Notes: generated by a model not told the origin, from the sequence alone. 64,000 bases of DNA from Georgenia sp. EYE_87 (GCF_023148685.1 NZ_JAHXNL010000001.1:620001-684000), one strand, 5' to 3'. Positions 27,642 to 36,766 are shown, counted from the stretch's first letter. Translations and numbers: made by a program.

Positions 27642-28369
27642 GGCAGGCTCCGTTCGGCGGCGTAGACGACGTCGAAGAACTGGCGCTCGAGGTCCAGGTC
27701 GCCGGGCCGCAGTCCGCCGACGACGGAACCCCGGTGCAGCACCGTGATGGTGTCCGCCACGCGGGCGACCTCGTCGAGGTGGTGGCTCGAGACCAGGACC
27801 GCGGCGCCGTCGCGGTGCGCCCGGCCCAGGAGCAGGGCCCGCAGGTCGACGACGCCGACCGGGTCCAGCGCGTTGGTCGGCTCGTCGAGCACGAGCACGT
27901 CGGGGGTGTGCACGAGGGCCGCGGCCAGGGCGAGCCGCTGGCGGTTGCCGAGGGAGAGGGTCGCCGCCCGCCGTCGGGCGAGGCTCTCGAGGGACAGGTC
28001 CGCAAGGGCAGCCTCGACGGCCTCGGGCACCGCCAGGGCCGACAGCCCGTGGAGCCTGGCGGCACAGGAGAGGTTCTCGACGACCGTGAGCTCCGGGTAG
28101 GCGAAGACGGACTCGACGAGGTGGCCCACGCGCGACCACGTCCCCGCGCTCGCGTCGCGGGCCTCGCACCCCAGCACGAGAGCACGCCCGGACGTCGGCC
28201 TGAGCATGCCGACCAGGACCTTCATGAGGGTGGACTTCCCGGCTCCGTTGAGGCCGACGACGGCGTGGATCTCGCCCGCCCGCACCGCCAGGTCGACGCC
28301 GGCGAGAGCACGGCCGTCCCGGAAGTCCCGGACGAGCGCCCGCGTCTCGAGCGGCAGCGCGGCGCTCAC
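27638..28369 (-). CDS. ABC transporter ATP-binding protein
   Basis: 243 residues with all motifs: VVGLNGAGKSTLMKVL (Walker A near residue 40), LSLGNRQRLALAAAL (signature, LSLGN variant, near 138), VLVLDEPTNALDP (Walker B near 158) and SSHHLDEV (H-loop near 190). The GTG start overlaps the TetR stop by 4 nt, and the gene end overlaps the permease start by 4 nt. The operon order is TetR, ATPase, permease, all minus strand. It powers the adjacent permease. Confidence 0.9.
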   Translation of the reverse strand: MSAALPLETRALVRDFRDGRALAGVDLAVRAGEIHAVVGLNGAGKSTLMKVLVGMLRPTSGRALVLGCEARDASAGTWSRVGHLVESVFAYPELTVVENLSCAARLHGLSALAVPEAVEAALADLSLESLARRRAATLSLGNRQRLALAAALVHTPDVLVLDEPTNALDPVGVVDLRALLLGRAHRDGAAVLVSSHHLDEVARVADTITVLHRGSVVGGLRPGDLDLERQFFDVVYAAERSLP

Positions 28370-28920
28370 CGGGGCTCGCCCGTCAGCTGCTCCAGGGCGG
28401 CCACGATCCTGGCTCCCAGCTCCGCGGCGTGGGGTTGCGCGCCCCAGTCGAACAACGTCGCGGTGATCGCGCCGAGGCAGGCCCCGGCCGCCGCGACGGC
28501 CGCCGGCCGGTCGGTACCGGTGGCGACGAGCGCCTCGACGATCGCGTGCTCCGTCCGCGCGTTGTTCGCGATGGCGGCGGCACGCAGGCCCGGGTGGCCG
28601 GCGACCAGGCGGATGCGGGTGCGGGTGACGGTGTCGGTCGGCGCCTCGACCGCCCGCCAGGCCGCGAGGAGACCGGCGCCCGCCCGCTGGAGAGCGGTGA
28701 GGTCAGCAGGTTGGGTCGCGACGAGCTCGGCGATCACCGGGTCGTACGGGTCGTCGAGCAGCACCGCCTCCTTGGTGGGGAAGTGCCGGAAGAAGGTCAT
28801 GTGGGACACCCCGGCGGCAGCGGCGATCTCGGCCACCGTGGTCCCGTCGAAACCCTGGCGCTCGAAGAGGGCGAGCGCCGCCTCCTGGAGGGCGGTACGT
28901 GTTCGCTCGCTGCGCGTCAC
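28366..28920 (-). CDS. TetR-family regulator (leaderless, autoregulated)
   Basis: 184 residues. The helix-turn-helix is ALALFERQGFDGTTVAEIAA followed by GVSHMTFFRHFPTKEAVL (residues about 15-55). The rest is helical ligand domain. GTG at 28920 follows a TAACAT -10 box by 6 nt, so the mRNA is probably leaderless. A perfect 17 bp palindrome covers that -10 box, which is strong evidence for autorepression. As first gene of the operon with an ABC ATPase and permease, it should control export of its own ligand. Confidence 0.88.
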   Translation of the reverse strand: MTRSERTRTALQEAALALFERQGFDGTTVAEIAAAAGVSHMTFFRHFPTKEAVLLDDPYDPVIAELVATQPADLTALQRAGAGLLAAWRAVEAPTDTVTRTRIRLVAGHPGLRAAAIANNARTEHAIVEALVATGTDRPAAVAAAGACLGAITATLFDWGAQPHAAELGARIVAALEQLTGEPR

Positions 28921-28926
28921 GGTGCC

Positions 28927-28943
28927 ATGTTAGTCACTAACAT
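28927..28943. promoter_or_regulatory. Perfect 17 bp palindrome overlapping the TetR -10 box
   Basis: ATGTTAGTCACTAACAT, 7 bp arms around TCA. On the minus strand its last six bases read TAACAT, the putative -10 element, 6 nt before the GTG at 28920. A bound repressor would block RNA polymerase directly. Confidence 0.85.
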
Positions 28944-28976
28944 CTGGGGGGGCGCCATGGCCACGGCGGCTCGACG

Positions 28977-29426
28977 TCAGGGGCGGTACTCGCGGAGCCT
29001 GGCCGTCAGCTCGGTGAGGGTGGCGAGCTGGTCCGAGGTGAGCGCCCCGCCGACGTGGCGCTCGATGCTGCGGACGTGCCGGCGGCCGATCTGGCGCTGC
29101 ATCGCCCGCCCCTCCTCGGTGAGGACGACGACGGTCCCGCGGGCGTCGTCGGGCGCGGCCTCCCGCCGGACCAGGCCGCGGGCCTCGAGACGTTCCACCA
29201 TCCGGCTCAGGCTGGGCTGGCTGATGAAGACCGCGTCGTTGAGCTCGCGCAGCCGCAGGCGGCCGCCGTCGGCCCGGCTGAGGGTGAAGAGCACGTCGTA
29301 CTCGCGCGCCCGCAGGGGCGCGAAGTCGCCGTTCGCCTCGAACCTGCGCATGAGGTTCGACTGGGCGCGGAAGAGCGACTCCCAGGCCTCTGCGGCCGCC
29401 CGTGTGGTCACCTCGTGCGCGTCCAT
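28977..29426 (-). CDS. MarR-family transcriptional regulator
   Basis: 149 residues. The winged helix is at about 50-105: REYDVLFTLSRADGGRLRLR, then NDAVFISQPSLSRMVERLEARGLV (recognition helix, quoted here only as a guide to place) and the wing DDARGTVVVLTEEG. MarR dimers repress genes for phenolics, oxidants or drugs. It is downstream of the TRAP operon and upstream of the TetR/ABC operon, with no obvious palindrome near it. The target is unknown. ATG at 29426 follows GGAGAGGA. Confidence 0.88.
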   Translation of the reverse strand: MDAHEVTTRAAAEAWESLFRAQSNLMRRFEANGDFAPLRAREYDVLFTLSRADGGRLRLRELNDAVFISQPSLSRMVERLEARGLVRREAAPDDARGTVVVLTEEGRAMQRQIGRRHVRSIERHVGGALTSDQLATLTELTARLREYRP

Positions 29427-29496
29427 CCCGTCCTCTCCGCCGCCTGCGCGTCAGGCTACCGGTCCGGCACTTCCATCCCCGATGGGACCCGAGGTG

Positions 29497-30807
29497 CTAC
29501 GGGGCGACGAGCCCCATGGTGGTCGGCAGCCACATGGACAGCGCGGGGACGAACACCACCAGGAAGAGCCCGGCCGCGAGCGAGATCAGGAACGGCACCA
29601 GCTTGCTGATGACCGGCTCGATCCGCAGGCCGGCCACCCGCGAGCCCACGAAGAGCACGTTGCCCACCGGTGGCGTGATCACGCCCAGGCTCAGGTTGTA
29701 GACGATCATCGTGCCGAAGTGGACCGGGTTGACCCCGAACTCCATCACGATCGGCAGGAAGATCGGCGTGAAGATCAGGATGGCCGGCGTCGGGTCCATG
29801 AACGTGCCCACGACCAGCAGGATGACCATCATCAGGATCAGGATGATCGTCGGGTTGTCCGTGAGCCCGAGCATGATGTCCGAGATGATGTCCGGGATCC
29901 GCGCGAACGACATGACCCAGGACAGGATCGAGGACACCCCGACGAGCAGCATGACGATCGCCGTCGTCCGCGCCGCGTCGAGCAGGATCCCCGGCAGGTC
30001 CCGGACCTTGATCGCCCGGTAGAGGAAGCCGAGCACCAGGCAGTAGAACACGGCGATGGCAGCCGACTCCGTCGCCGTGAACACGCCCGTCAGGATGCCG
30101 CCGATGACCACGACGATCATGAGCAGCGACGGCACCGCGCGCCAGATGACGAGCAGGCCCTGCGCGAACGTGGGGTGGTCGACGCCGCGGAGCTCCTTGT
30201 GCTTCCGGGAGTAGGCGAACACCACGATCATGCACGCGAGGACCCAGACGAGACCCGGGCCCACACCGGCCATGAACAGCGCGGCGATCGACGTGCTCGA
30301 GACGAGCGAGTACACGATGAAGGTGTTGCTCGGCGGGATGAGCATCCCGGCCGGGGCGGAGGCCACGTTCACCGCGGCGGCGAACTTGGGGTCGTACCGG
30401 TCCTCCTTCATCCGCGGAGTCATCACGGTGCCCACGGCCGCCGCGGCGGCCACGGCGGCACCCGAGACGGCGCCGAACATCGCGTTGGCCACGACGTTGG
30501 TCTGGGCCAGGGACGCGGGCATCCGGCCGACCAGCACCTTGGCGGCGTCGATCAGGCGACCGGCGATGCCGCCGTTGTTCATCAGGACGCCGGCCAGCAC
30601 GAAGAACGGGATGGCCAGCAGGGTGAACGAGTTGATGCCGGTGAACATCCGCTGCGAGGAGGTCAGCACGGCCCCCTCGACCCCGAGCAGGGAGATGGCG
30701 GCGATCGCGGACGACAGACCGATCGCGACGGCGATCGGCACGCTGAGGACGATCATCGCGGCGATGCCGATGAGCAGGATGAGACCTGCGAGCGTTGCGG
30801 GTTCCAT
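29497..30807 (-). CDS. dctM: TRAP transporter large permease DctM
   Basis: 436 residues with 11-13 helices. SLLGVEGAVLTSSQRMFTGI, FVLAGVLMNNGGIAGRL, VSGAAVAAAAAVGTVMTPRM and SAPAGMLIPPSNTFIVYS are hallmark DctM loops lining the transport path. DctM forms the transport module with DctQ, driven by a sodium gradient. ATG at 30807 follows GGAGGAG; a GTG one codon earlier is too close to it. It is last of three genes dctP-dctQ-dctM on the minus strand. Neighbouring uxaC and uxuB indicate hexuronate as cargo. Confidence 0.93.
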   Translation of the reverse strand: MEPATLAGLILLIGIAAMIVLSVPIAVAIGLSSAIAAISLLGVEGAVLTSSQRMFTGINSFTLLAIPFFVLAGVLMNNGGIAGRLIDAAKVLVGRMPASLAQTNVVANAMFGAVSGAAVAAAAAVGTVMTPRMKEDRYDPKFAAAVNVASAPAGMLIPPSNTFIVYSLVSSTSIAALFMAGVGPGLVWVLACMIVVFAYSRKHKELRGVDHPTFAQGLLVIWRAVPSLLMIVVVIGGILTGVFTATESAAIAVFYCLVLGFLYRAIKVRDLPGILLDAARTTAIVMLLVGVSSILSWVMSFARIPDIISDIMLGLTDNPTIILILMMVILLVVGTFMDPTPAILIFTPIFLPIVMEFGVNPVHFGTMIVYNLSLGVITPPVGNVLFVGSRVAGLRIEPVISKLVPFLISLAAGLFLVVFVPALSMWLPTTMGLVAP

Positions 30808-30815
30808 CACTCCTC

Positions 30816-31322
30816 CTAGACGGCTTCAGCGTCGTCCGACGCCTCCACCGCGATCTCCTCGCGGCGCAGGACGGCAATGACGTGGTAGATGGCGTACAGC
30901 GTGATGATCACGCCGGTGATCGGCATGACCAGGTACATCGGGCCGATCGTGGTGGGGAGCGCGGTGAGGTTCTGGTTCCACGCGCCCATGGCAGCCCGCC
31001 AACCACCCCAGACGAGCACGACCATCGCGAAGGCGATGATCGTCAGCTGGACGAGCACCGCGATCGCACGCTGGACCCGCTCGGGGAACTTGCGGACGAC
31101 GAAGTCCACGGCGATGTGGCCACGCTCGGAGAAGACGAGCGCGGCGGCGAAGAACCCCAGCCACACGAACGTGTAGCGGGCGAGCTCCTCTGACCACGTG
31201 CTGGGGTTCCCGACGACCTCACGGCTGAAGACCTGCCAGCCGACGTCGAGCACGAGCACCGCGAAGAGGAACACCGAGATCGCGGCGAGGATCTTGTCGA
31301 GAACCTTCTTTGCTGCGTGCAT
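30816..31322 (-). CDS. dctQ: TRAP transporter small permease DctQ
   Basis: 168 residues with four helices. The loop after helix 1 reads VGWQVFSREVVGNPSTWSEEL, and ARYTFVWLGFFAAAL with SERGHIAVDF follow; these are the DctQ signature (REV...WSEELARY..W). It pairs with DctM in the membrane. It lies 8 bp upstream of dctM and 38 bp downstream of dctP, so the three are one unit. Confidence 0.92.
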   Translation of the reverse strand: MHAAKKVLDKILAAISVFLFAVLVLDVGWQVFSREVVGNPSTWSEELARYTFVWLGFFAAALVFSERGHIAVDFVVRKFPERVQRAIAVLVQLTIIAFAMVVLVWGGWRAAMGAWNQNLTALPTTIGPMYLVMPITGVIITLYAIYHVIAVLRREEIAVEASDDAEAV

Positions 31323-31360
31323 CTCGGGTCACCTCCTTCCTGGTTGACGGGCTGCGGGGA

Positions 31361-32392
31361 TCACTCGGCGGCGGCGCGAGCGGCGTCGTACAGCGCCTGC
31401 TGGCTCTCGGTGGAGATGAACTCGTCGGCCAGGGCGGACAGCGCCTCGTCGAACGCGCCTCCCTCGACCTCGTGGAAGGTCGCCCCGCCGGCCGTGGCCT
31501 GCTCGATGGCGTCCTGGGTCGCGGCGTCCCAGAGCTCGGTGTGCTCCTCGTAGGTGGCCGTCCACTCCTCGTCGAAGATGGCGCGGTCCTCCTCCGACAT
31601 CTCGGCCAGCAGGTCGGAGTTGATGATCAGGTAGTCCAGACCGACCAGGTGGTTGGTGTAGGACCAGTCGGGGGCGACCTCGTAGTGCTTCTGGGTCCAG
31701 TACGAGACCTCGTTGTTCTCGGCCGCGTCGACCACACCGGACTGCAGGCCGGTGTAGAGCTCGCCGAAGGCCATCGGGGTGGCGGAGGCGCCCATGGCCT
31801 CGGCCATGGCGATGTGCAGGTCGGACTCCTGGACGCGCAGCTTCTTGCCGGCGAGGTCGTCGGGCGACTGCACGGGGCCGAAGGTGGTGTAGACCGACCG
31901 CGCACCCTGGGTGAACCCACCGAGGACGGTCAGGTTCTCCGACTCCTCGAGCGAGGTGTAAAGGTCGCCGACGATCTCCTCGTCGTGGATGACGCTCATC
32001 TGGTGCTCGACGTCGTCGAAGACCTTCGGCAGGTTGAAGACGAGGAAGTCGTCGTCCAGGTTCTCCAGCTGGGTGCCCGAGACGATCGCCATGTCGACGG
32101 TGCCGTCGGAGACGAGCTGCAGGGCCTCCTGCTGCGCGCCGAGGGTCTCGTTCGGGAACACGTCGATGTCCCAGCGGCCCTCGGTGGCCTCGGAGAGGCG
32201 CTCGCCGAAGTTGTCCAGGGCGATGTACGAGGGGTGCTCCTCGGTCTGGTTCAGGGCCAGGCGCATGGTCGCGCCACCGGCGGCGCCGCCGCCCGCCGTG
32301 CCGTCCTCGGTCGCGTCGCCGCCGCCGCACGCGGCGAGGCCGAGTGCGGTCACGCCGGTGAGGGCCACCAGGGAGAGAGTCTTCTTACGCAT
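31361..32392 (-). CDS. dctP: TRAP transporter substrate-binding lipoprotein DctP
   Basis: 343 residues. A lipoprotein signal with lipobox LAAC places the lipidated cysteine at residue 22, followed by a Gly/Ala linker. The mature part is a DctP-type clamshell protein: HPSYIALDNFGERLSEATEGR near residue 53, FPNETLGAQQEALQLVSDG near 80, and LAGKKLRVQESDLH with the arginine that binds the substrate carboxylate. The protein captures sugar acids outside the membrane for DctQM. It is first gene of the operon. Upstream, 330 bp carry a cluster of GGCAAC half-sites shared with uxaC, lacI and the symporter gene, so it is probably under the LacI regulator. Confidence 0.93.
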   Translation of the reverse strand: MRKKTLSLVALTGVTALGLAACGGGDATEDGTAGGGAAGGATMRLALNQTEEHPSYIALDNFGERLSEATEGRWDIDVFPNETLGAQQEALQLVSDGTVDMAIVSGTQLENLDDDFLVFNLPKVFDDVEHQMSVIHDEEIVGDLYTSLEESENLTVLGGFTQGARSVYTTFGPVQSPDDLAGKKLRVQESDLHIAMAEAMGASATPMAFGELYTGLQSGVVDAAENNEVSYWTQKHYEVAPDWSYTNHLVGLDYLIINSDLLAEMSEEDRAIFDEEWTATYEEHTELWDAATQDAIEQATAGGATFHEVEGGAFDEALSALADEFISTESQQALYDAARAAAE

Positions 32393-32553
32393 CGTGATAG
32401 TTCCTATCTGCTCGTCGACGAGCGGTTCGGTCGTGCGTGCGGTGATCGCTCACCGCGCCGGTCCTCGCTCCGCCTCTGCGCGGCCGGTGAGTCCCGGGGT
32501 CGGGGGTAGTCCGCCGTGGGCACGGGGGGCTGCGTGCTGATTCAGTCACACCC

Positions 32554-32588
32554 GGCAAGCACGCGGCAACGAGTTGCCAAACCTTGCC
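32554..32588. promoter_or_regulatory. GGCAAC operator cluster upstream of dctP
   Basis: A perfect 14 bp palindrome GGCAAC-GA-GTTGCC (32565-32578) flanked by GGCAAG (32554-32559) and CTTGCC (32583-32588), so the hexamer recurs at 10-11 bp steps. It lies 173 bp upstream of the dctP start in the region between uxuB and dctP. The same hexamer occurs before uxaC, lacI and the symporter. Confidence 0.7.
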
Positions 32589-32656
32589 TCCCGACGTCAC
32601 GGAGCGGTAACGGCGCCGTCGTCCCCGGGGAACGCCGGCCCGCTGCGGGCGCGCGA

Positions 32657-32695
32657 GAGGGCCGGGGTGCGCCTCGGCGGCGCACCCCGGCCCTC
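32657..32695 (-). terminator. Terminator of the uxaC-uxuB operon
   Basis: A perfect 17 bp stem (32657-32673 with 32679-32695, arm GAGGGCCGGGGTGCGCC) with a 5-base loop, 28 bp past the uxuB stop on the minus strand. There is no T-tract. Confidence 0.85.
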
Positions 32696-32722
32696 ACGGA
32701 CTGTCGGGGTGGTGGTGGCTCG

Positions 32723-34126
32723 TCAGCCCTTGGCGGTGCCCTCCTTGGCCAGGAGCTCCTCCGCCCTGGCGACGACGGCGCCCACCAGCTCCTCGTCCGG
32801 CACCAGGTCCGAGGCGAGGAGCGACAGCAGCGCCACGGCGGCCTCGGCGACCGAGCCGCGGGCGGCGGCGACGACGTCGGCCTCGCGGGCGTCCTTGACG
32901 GGTGCACCGTGGCCCTGCAGGTGCAGGATCCAGGCGGCGAGGGCGCGCACGGGCCCGTCGGGCAGACGTCCGGCCGCACGCTCCAGGCGCAGGGCCGGGA
33001 GGATCCGCACCGGGATCTTCTGCGAGCCGTCGGCGGCGATCTGCGCGAGAAGGTGCCGGACCCGAGGGTTGTTGTAGCGGTCCAGGAGCGCCGCCCGGTA
33101 GCGCGCCACGTCGTCGGCGTCGACCTGGAGGTGCTCCCCGGCGACGTCCCACCAGTCCTCGACCCAGCCGCGCACGGTGGGGTCGGCGATCGCGTCGGCG
33201 ACGGTCTCGTGCCCCACGATGGTGGCGGCGTAGGCCATCAGGGAGTGGGAGCCGTTGAGCATCCACAGCTTGCGCTGCTCGAAGGGATAGACGTCGTCGA
33301 CGATCCCCGCGCCGGCCTTCTCCCACGCGGGGCGGCCGGCCGGGAAGTCGCCGGCGATGACCCACTCGCTGAACGGCTCGGTGGGCACGGGCGAGGCGTC
33401 GTCGTAGCCCTGGGACTCGGCGACGGCGGCCCGCTCACCCTCCGTGGTGGCCGGGGTGATCCGGTCGACCATCGACGTGGCCCAGGAGACGTTCTGCCCC
33501 ATCCAGTCGAGCAGGCTGGGGTCCACGCGCTCCGCGAGCTCCTCCACGACGGCGCGGAACGTCGGGCCGTTGTCGGGGAGGTTGTCGCAGGGCAGGACAG
33601 TGATCGCGCCGGCGCCGGCCGCGCGGCGGGCCAGGAAGCCGCCGACCAGCTTGCCCGGCGTGGTGCGGGTGGCCGCCTCGGGGTCGGCGCGCAGGGCCTC
33701 GATGTCGCCGGCGACGGCCGGGTCCCCGACGGCGAGGTGCCCGTCGGCGCCTCGCATGTACCCGGCCTCGGTGACCGTGGAGGTGATGATGGCCGTCTGC
33801 GGGCTGCGGAGGTAGCCGAGGAACGCCTCGGTGTCGGAGGACGGGTGCACCGCCGAGAGAGTGCTGATGACCTCGAAGGTGTCGCCGTCCGCGTGGCGGG
33901 TGATCAGCGTGTACAGGCCGTCCTGCGGCGCGAGCGCCTCGGCCGCGTCGGGCCGGCGGCCGGTGAACGCCGCGATGCCCCACTCCCCCGCGTCGGGGGC
34001 GTGCTCGGTGTACCAGGCCTGGTGCGCACGGGTGAAGTTCCCCAGGCCCAGGTGCACGATGCGGACCGGCGCCGCGGGGCGCCCGTGCCGCTCGCGGGAG
34101 AGGCGGGGGACGGTCGTGGTGGTCAT
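32723..34126 (-). CDS. uxuB: Mannitol-dehydrogenase-family fructuronate reductase (UxuB-like)
   Basis: 467 residues of the long-chain mannitol dehydrogenase family. An N-terminal Rossmann motif IVHLGLGNFTRAHQAWYTE (near residue 23) binds NAD(H), and the C-terminal catalytic lysine motif K-x4-N-x2-H is seen in KLWMLNGSHS (near 285). The family covers mannitol, fructuronate and tagaturonate reductases. Because it is translationally coupled to uxaC (ATGA overlap 34123-34126), reduction of fructuronate to mannonate is the best call, though tagaturonate reduction cannot be excluded. The next enzyme, mannonate dehydratase UxuA, is not in the window. Confidence 0.87.
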   Translation of the reverse strand: MTTTTVPRLSRERHGRPAAPVRIVHLGLGNFTRAHQAWYTEHAPDAGEWGIAAFTGRRPDAAEALAPQDGLYTLITRHADGDTFEVISTLSAVHPSSDTEAFLGYLRSPQTAIITSTVTEAGYMRGADGHLAVGDPAVAGDIEALRADPEAATRTTPGKLVGGFLARRAAGAGAITVLPCDNLPDNGPTFRAVVEELAERVDPSLLDWMGQNVSWATSMVDRITPATTEGERAAVAESQGYDDASPVPTEPFSEWVIAGDFPAGRPAWEKAGAGIVDDVYPFEQRKLWMLNGSHSLMAYAATIVGHETVADAIADPTVRGWVEDWWDVAGEHLQVDADDVARYRAALLDRYNNPRVRHLLAQIAADGSQKIPVRILPALRLERAAGRLPDGPVRALAAWILHLQGHGAPVKDAREADVVAAARGSVAEAAVALLSLLASDLVPDEELVGAVVARAEELLAKEGTAKG

Positions 34127-35547
34127 AGCTTGAACGCCTTCCGGGGCTGGGTGACGACGAGGTCGTGGGCGGTGTCGAGCGCCTCGTCCATGGTCAGGCG
34201 GTGGTCGGCGACGAGCTCGGCGAGGAAGCCCGAGTCGAGACGCCGGTTCATGTCGTGGCGCGCCGGGATGGACAGGAACGCACGGGTGTCGTCGATGAAC
34301 CCGGACGTGCGGGTGAAGCCGGCGGATCCCGTCACGGCGCGGCGGTAGCGCTTGATCGCCTCCGCCTCGTCGATGAACCACCACGGGGCGCCGACGTACA
34401 CCGACGGGTAGAAGCCGGCGAGCGGGGCGACCTCCCGCGAGTAGACGGTCTCGTCGATCGTGAACAGGACGAGCTGGAAGTTCGGGGCCGTCCCGAAGGC
34501 CGAGAGCATCGGCTGGAGCGCGCGGGCGAACTCCACCGACATCGGGATGTCCCCGCCGACGTCGGCGCCGAACTTCTCCTGCGTCGGGGTGTGGTGGTTG
34601 CGCACCACGGCCGGGTGCAGCGTCATCACGAGGCCGTCCTCGGAGGCCATGCGGGCCTGCTGGAAGACGAAGTCGCGGCGCAGCGCGTCGCCCTCCTCCG
34701 GCGTGATCTGCCCCGCGCGGGCCCGGGCGTAGAGGCGCTCCGCCTCGGCGTCGTCGAGCTTCTCGGCGCGGGCGTCCTTGTGGGAGTGGTCCGAGGACAC
34801 GGCGCCGTTGTCCTTGAAGAAGGCGCGCCGGTTCTCCATGGCCGCGACCCAGCCGGCGTAGGTGCCGGTGTCGACGCCGGAGACCTCGCCCAGCGTGTCG
34901 ATCAGCCCGTTCCAGGCCGGGGTGGCGGGCTCGAGGTACTTGTCCGGGCGGAAGGTCGGAGCGACCTTGCCGTCCCAGGTGGGGTCCCCCGCCAGCTTCT
35001 GGTGGTGGCGCAGGTCGTCCGCCGGGTCGTCCGTCGTCGCGATGAACTCGATGTTGAACGTCTTGTACAGGGCGCGCGGCCGGAACTCCGGCGTGGCGAT
35101 GGCCTCGGCGATCCGGTCGTAGATCCGGTCCGCGGTGGCCGCCGACGGCGCCAGGTCGATGCCGAAGACGTCCGCCAGCTCCGACTCGAACCAGAACTTC
35201 ATCGGGGTGCCGCGGTAGATCTTCCAGTTCTCGCACAGAGTGCGGAACGCGGCACGGGACTGCTCGGCCGAGAAGTTCTCCTGCCCCACGCCCAGGTCCG
35301 CCAGCGACACGCCGCTGGCGTGCAGGAGCCGGTTGATGTAGTGGTCCGGGGTGATGAGGAGCGACGTCGGGTCCGCGAACGGCACGTCGTCGGCCAGCCA
35401 CTGCGGGGGGACGTGCCCGTGCGGGGAGATGATCGGCAGGTCCTTGACCGCGTCGTAGAGCTCCCGGGCGATCGGGCGCAGGCCCGGGTCGGCGGGGAGG
35501 AGACGGTCGGGGTGGACGTGGAGGACGTCGTCGTCTGTGGTGGTCAT
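34123..35547 (-). CDS. uxaC: Glucuronate isomerase
   Basis: 474 residues, normal for UxaC. LPIISPHGHVPPQWL near residue 40 carries the metal-binding HxH. FKDNGAVSSDHSHKDAR near 245, and HPAVVRNHHTPT with FGADVGGDIP near 320-340, are conserved active-site blocks of this amidohydrolase-superfamily isomerase. It converts D-glucuronate to D-fructuronate (and galacturonate to tagaturonate). It is first of the uxaC-uxuB operon. The ATG at 35547 is chosen because the extra 25 upstream codons run through the operator. GGCAAC repeats lie 32-55 bp upstream. Confidence 0.95.
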   Translation of the reverse strand: MTTTDDDVLHVHPDRLLPADPGLRPIARELYDAVKDLPIISPHGHVPPQWLADDVPFADPTSLLITPDHYINRLLHASGVSLADLGVGQENFSAEQSRAAFRTLCENWKIYRGTPMKFWFESELADVFGIDLAPSAATADRIYDRIAEAIATPEFRPRALYKTFNIEFIATTDDPADDLRHHQKLAGDPTWDGKVAPTFRPDKYLEPATPAWNGLIDTLGEVSGVDTGTYAGWVAAMENRRAFFKDNGAVSSDHSHKDARAEKLDDAEAERLYARARAGQITPEEGDALRRDFVFQQARMASEDGLVMTLHPAVVRNHHTPTQEKFGADVGGDIPMSVEFARALQPMLSAFGTAPNFQLVLFTIDETVYSREVAPLAGFYPSVYVGAPWWFIDEAEAIKRYRRAVTGSAGFTRTSGFIDDTRAFLSIPARHDMNRRLDSGFLAELVADHRLTMDEALDTAHDLVVTQPRKAFKL

Positions 35548-35578
35548 GCTGCCATCGTGCTGGCGCTGCCACGTGGGC

Positions 35579-35602
35579 GGCAACGTGTTGCCGGGAGTTG
35601 CC
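35579..35602. promoter_or_regulatory. GGCAAC operator upstream of uxaC
   Basis: A perfect palindrome GGCAAC-GT-GTTGCC (35579-35592) with a further GTTGCC at 35597-35602, exactly 10 bp from the previous one. It sits between lacI and uxaC, close to the uxaC start. Confidence 0.72.
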
Positions 35603-35636
35603 GGACCAGTGCGGTCCGCCACACCCGCGGCCTCGC

Positions 35637-36725
35637 TCAGGCGCGGAGGTTGGGCCCGGTGCTCTCACGCTCGACGAGCTTGACGGGGACGACGACGGGC
35701 GGCCCGCCCCGCGGGTGCGCCCCCTTGATCTGGGCGACGAGGTTGCGCACCGCCGCCGCGCCGAGCGCCCGGCGGGGCGTCGCCACGGTCGTCAGCGCCG
35801 GCGAGACCAGGTCCGCGGCGAAGATGTTGTCGTAGCCGACCACCGAGACGTCCTCCGGCACCCGCTTGCCCCGCCCCTGGACGGCGCGGACGAAGCCGAT
35901 GGCGACCAGGTCGTTGTACGCGATCACGCCGGTCGTAGGCGCCTGCCACCAGGCCTTGGCCCCCGCGACGCCGCCGGCGACCGTCGGGGCGAGCGGGCCG
36001 ATGCGACGCACGTGCATCGACAGCTCCAGCGACGCCTCGCGCAGCCCGCGCCAGCGCATGCCGTCGGCCCAGGACGCCTCGGGCCCGGCGAGGTAGGTGA
36101 CGAGGTCGTGACCGAGCTCGCCGAGGTGCTCGAGCGCGCGGCGGACGCCGCGGGCGTTGTCCGGCACCACGGAGGGGATCTCGCGCACGGCCCGGTTCAG
36201 GGCGACCATCGGCTTCTGCTTGGCGATCATGCGGATGGACGCGTCGGACATCCGCGAGGTGCCCAGGACGATGCCGTCGACGATCGGCAGGGCCCGCTCG
36301 AGCGCCTCCCGCTCGCGCTTGTCCGACTCGCGGGAGTCGACGAGCAGCACGGTGTAGCCCGCCTCGGCGGCCTCGTCCTGCACCCCGTTGATGATCTCGA
36401 AGTAGACCGGGTTCGTGATGTCGGGGACCACCAGCGCGAGCAGGTTCGTGTGCGTCGTGGCCAGCGCCCGCGCCATCGGGTTGGTGCGGTAGCCGAGCTC
36501 GGCGGCCACCGTGCGGATCCGTTCCGCCGTCTCGGCGTTGACCCGGCCGGGCCGCGAGAACGTGCGCGAGACCGTCGAGGGCGCCACGCCGGCCGCCTGG
36601 GCGACGTCGTAGATGGTGGGCGAGCTCCGCCGTCGGGACACGACCGGGGGAACCGCGTGGGAACCGTCGCCGGCGTCGCCCGGGTCTGCGGGCGCGCCTT
36701 GGCCAGCCGTGTCGTTCGTGTCCAC
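35637..36725 (-). CDS. LacI-family regulator of hexuronate/glucuronide use
   Basis: 362 residues. After a 30-residue Gly/Ala/Pro-rich lead, the LacI headpiece is IYDVAQAAGVAPSTVSRTFS, with hinge helix AELGYRTNPMARAL. The periplasmic-binding-protein-like effector domain follows (LLALVVPDITNPVYFEIING, TTGVIAYNDLVAIGFVRAV). GTG at 36725 has GGAGG at 6 nt spacing; a GTG about 28 codons downstream, nearer the headpiece, is also possible. It lies between uxaC and the divergent symporter gene, with GGCAAC repeats on both sides and in its own promoter, so it probably represses the whole locus and itself. The inducer is inferred to be a hexuronate. Confidence 0.9.
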   Translation of the reverse strand: MDTNDTAGQGAPADPGDAGDGSHAVPPVVSRRRSSPTIYDVAQAAGVAPSTVSRTFSRPGRVNAETAERIRTVAAELGYRTNPMARALATTHTNLLALVVPDITNPVYFEIINGVQDEAAEAGYTVLLVDSRESDKREREALERALPIVDGIVLGTSRMSDASIRMIAKQKPMVALNRAVREIPSVVPDNARGVRRALEHLGELGHDLVTYLAGPEASWADGMRWRGLREASLELSMHVRRIGPLAPTVAGGVAGAKAWWQAPTTGVIAYNDLVAIGFVRAVQGRGKRVPEDVSVVGYDNIFAADLVSPALTTVATPRRALGAAAVRNLVAQIKGAHPRGGPPVVVPVKLVERESTGPNLRA

Positions 36726-36766
36726 CGACGTCCTCCCGGGTCGCTGGGCCCACCGTACGGACACGT

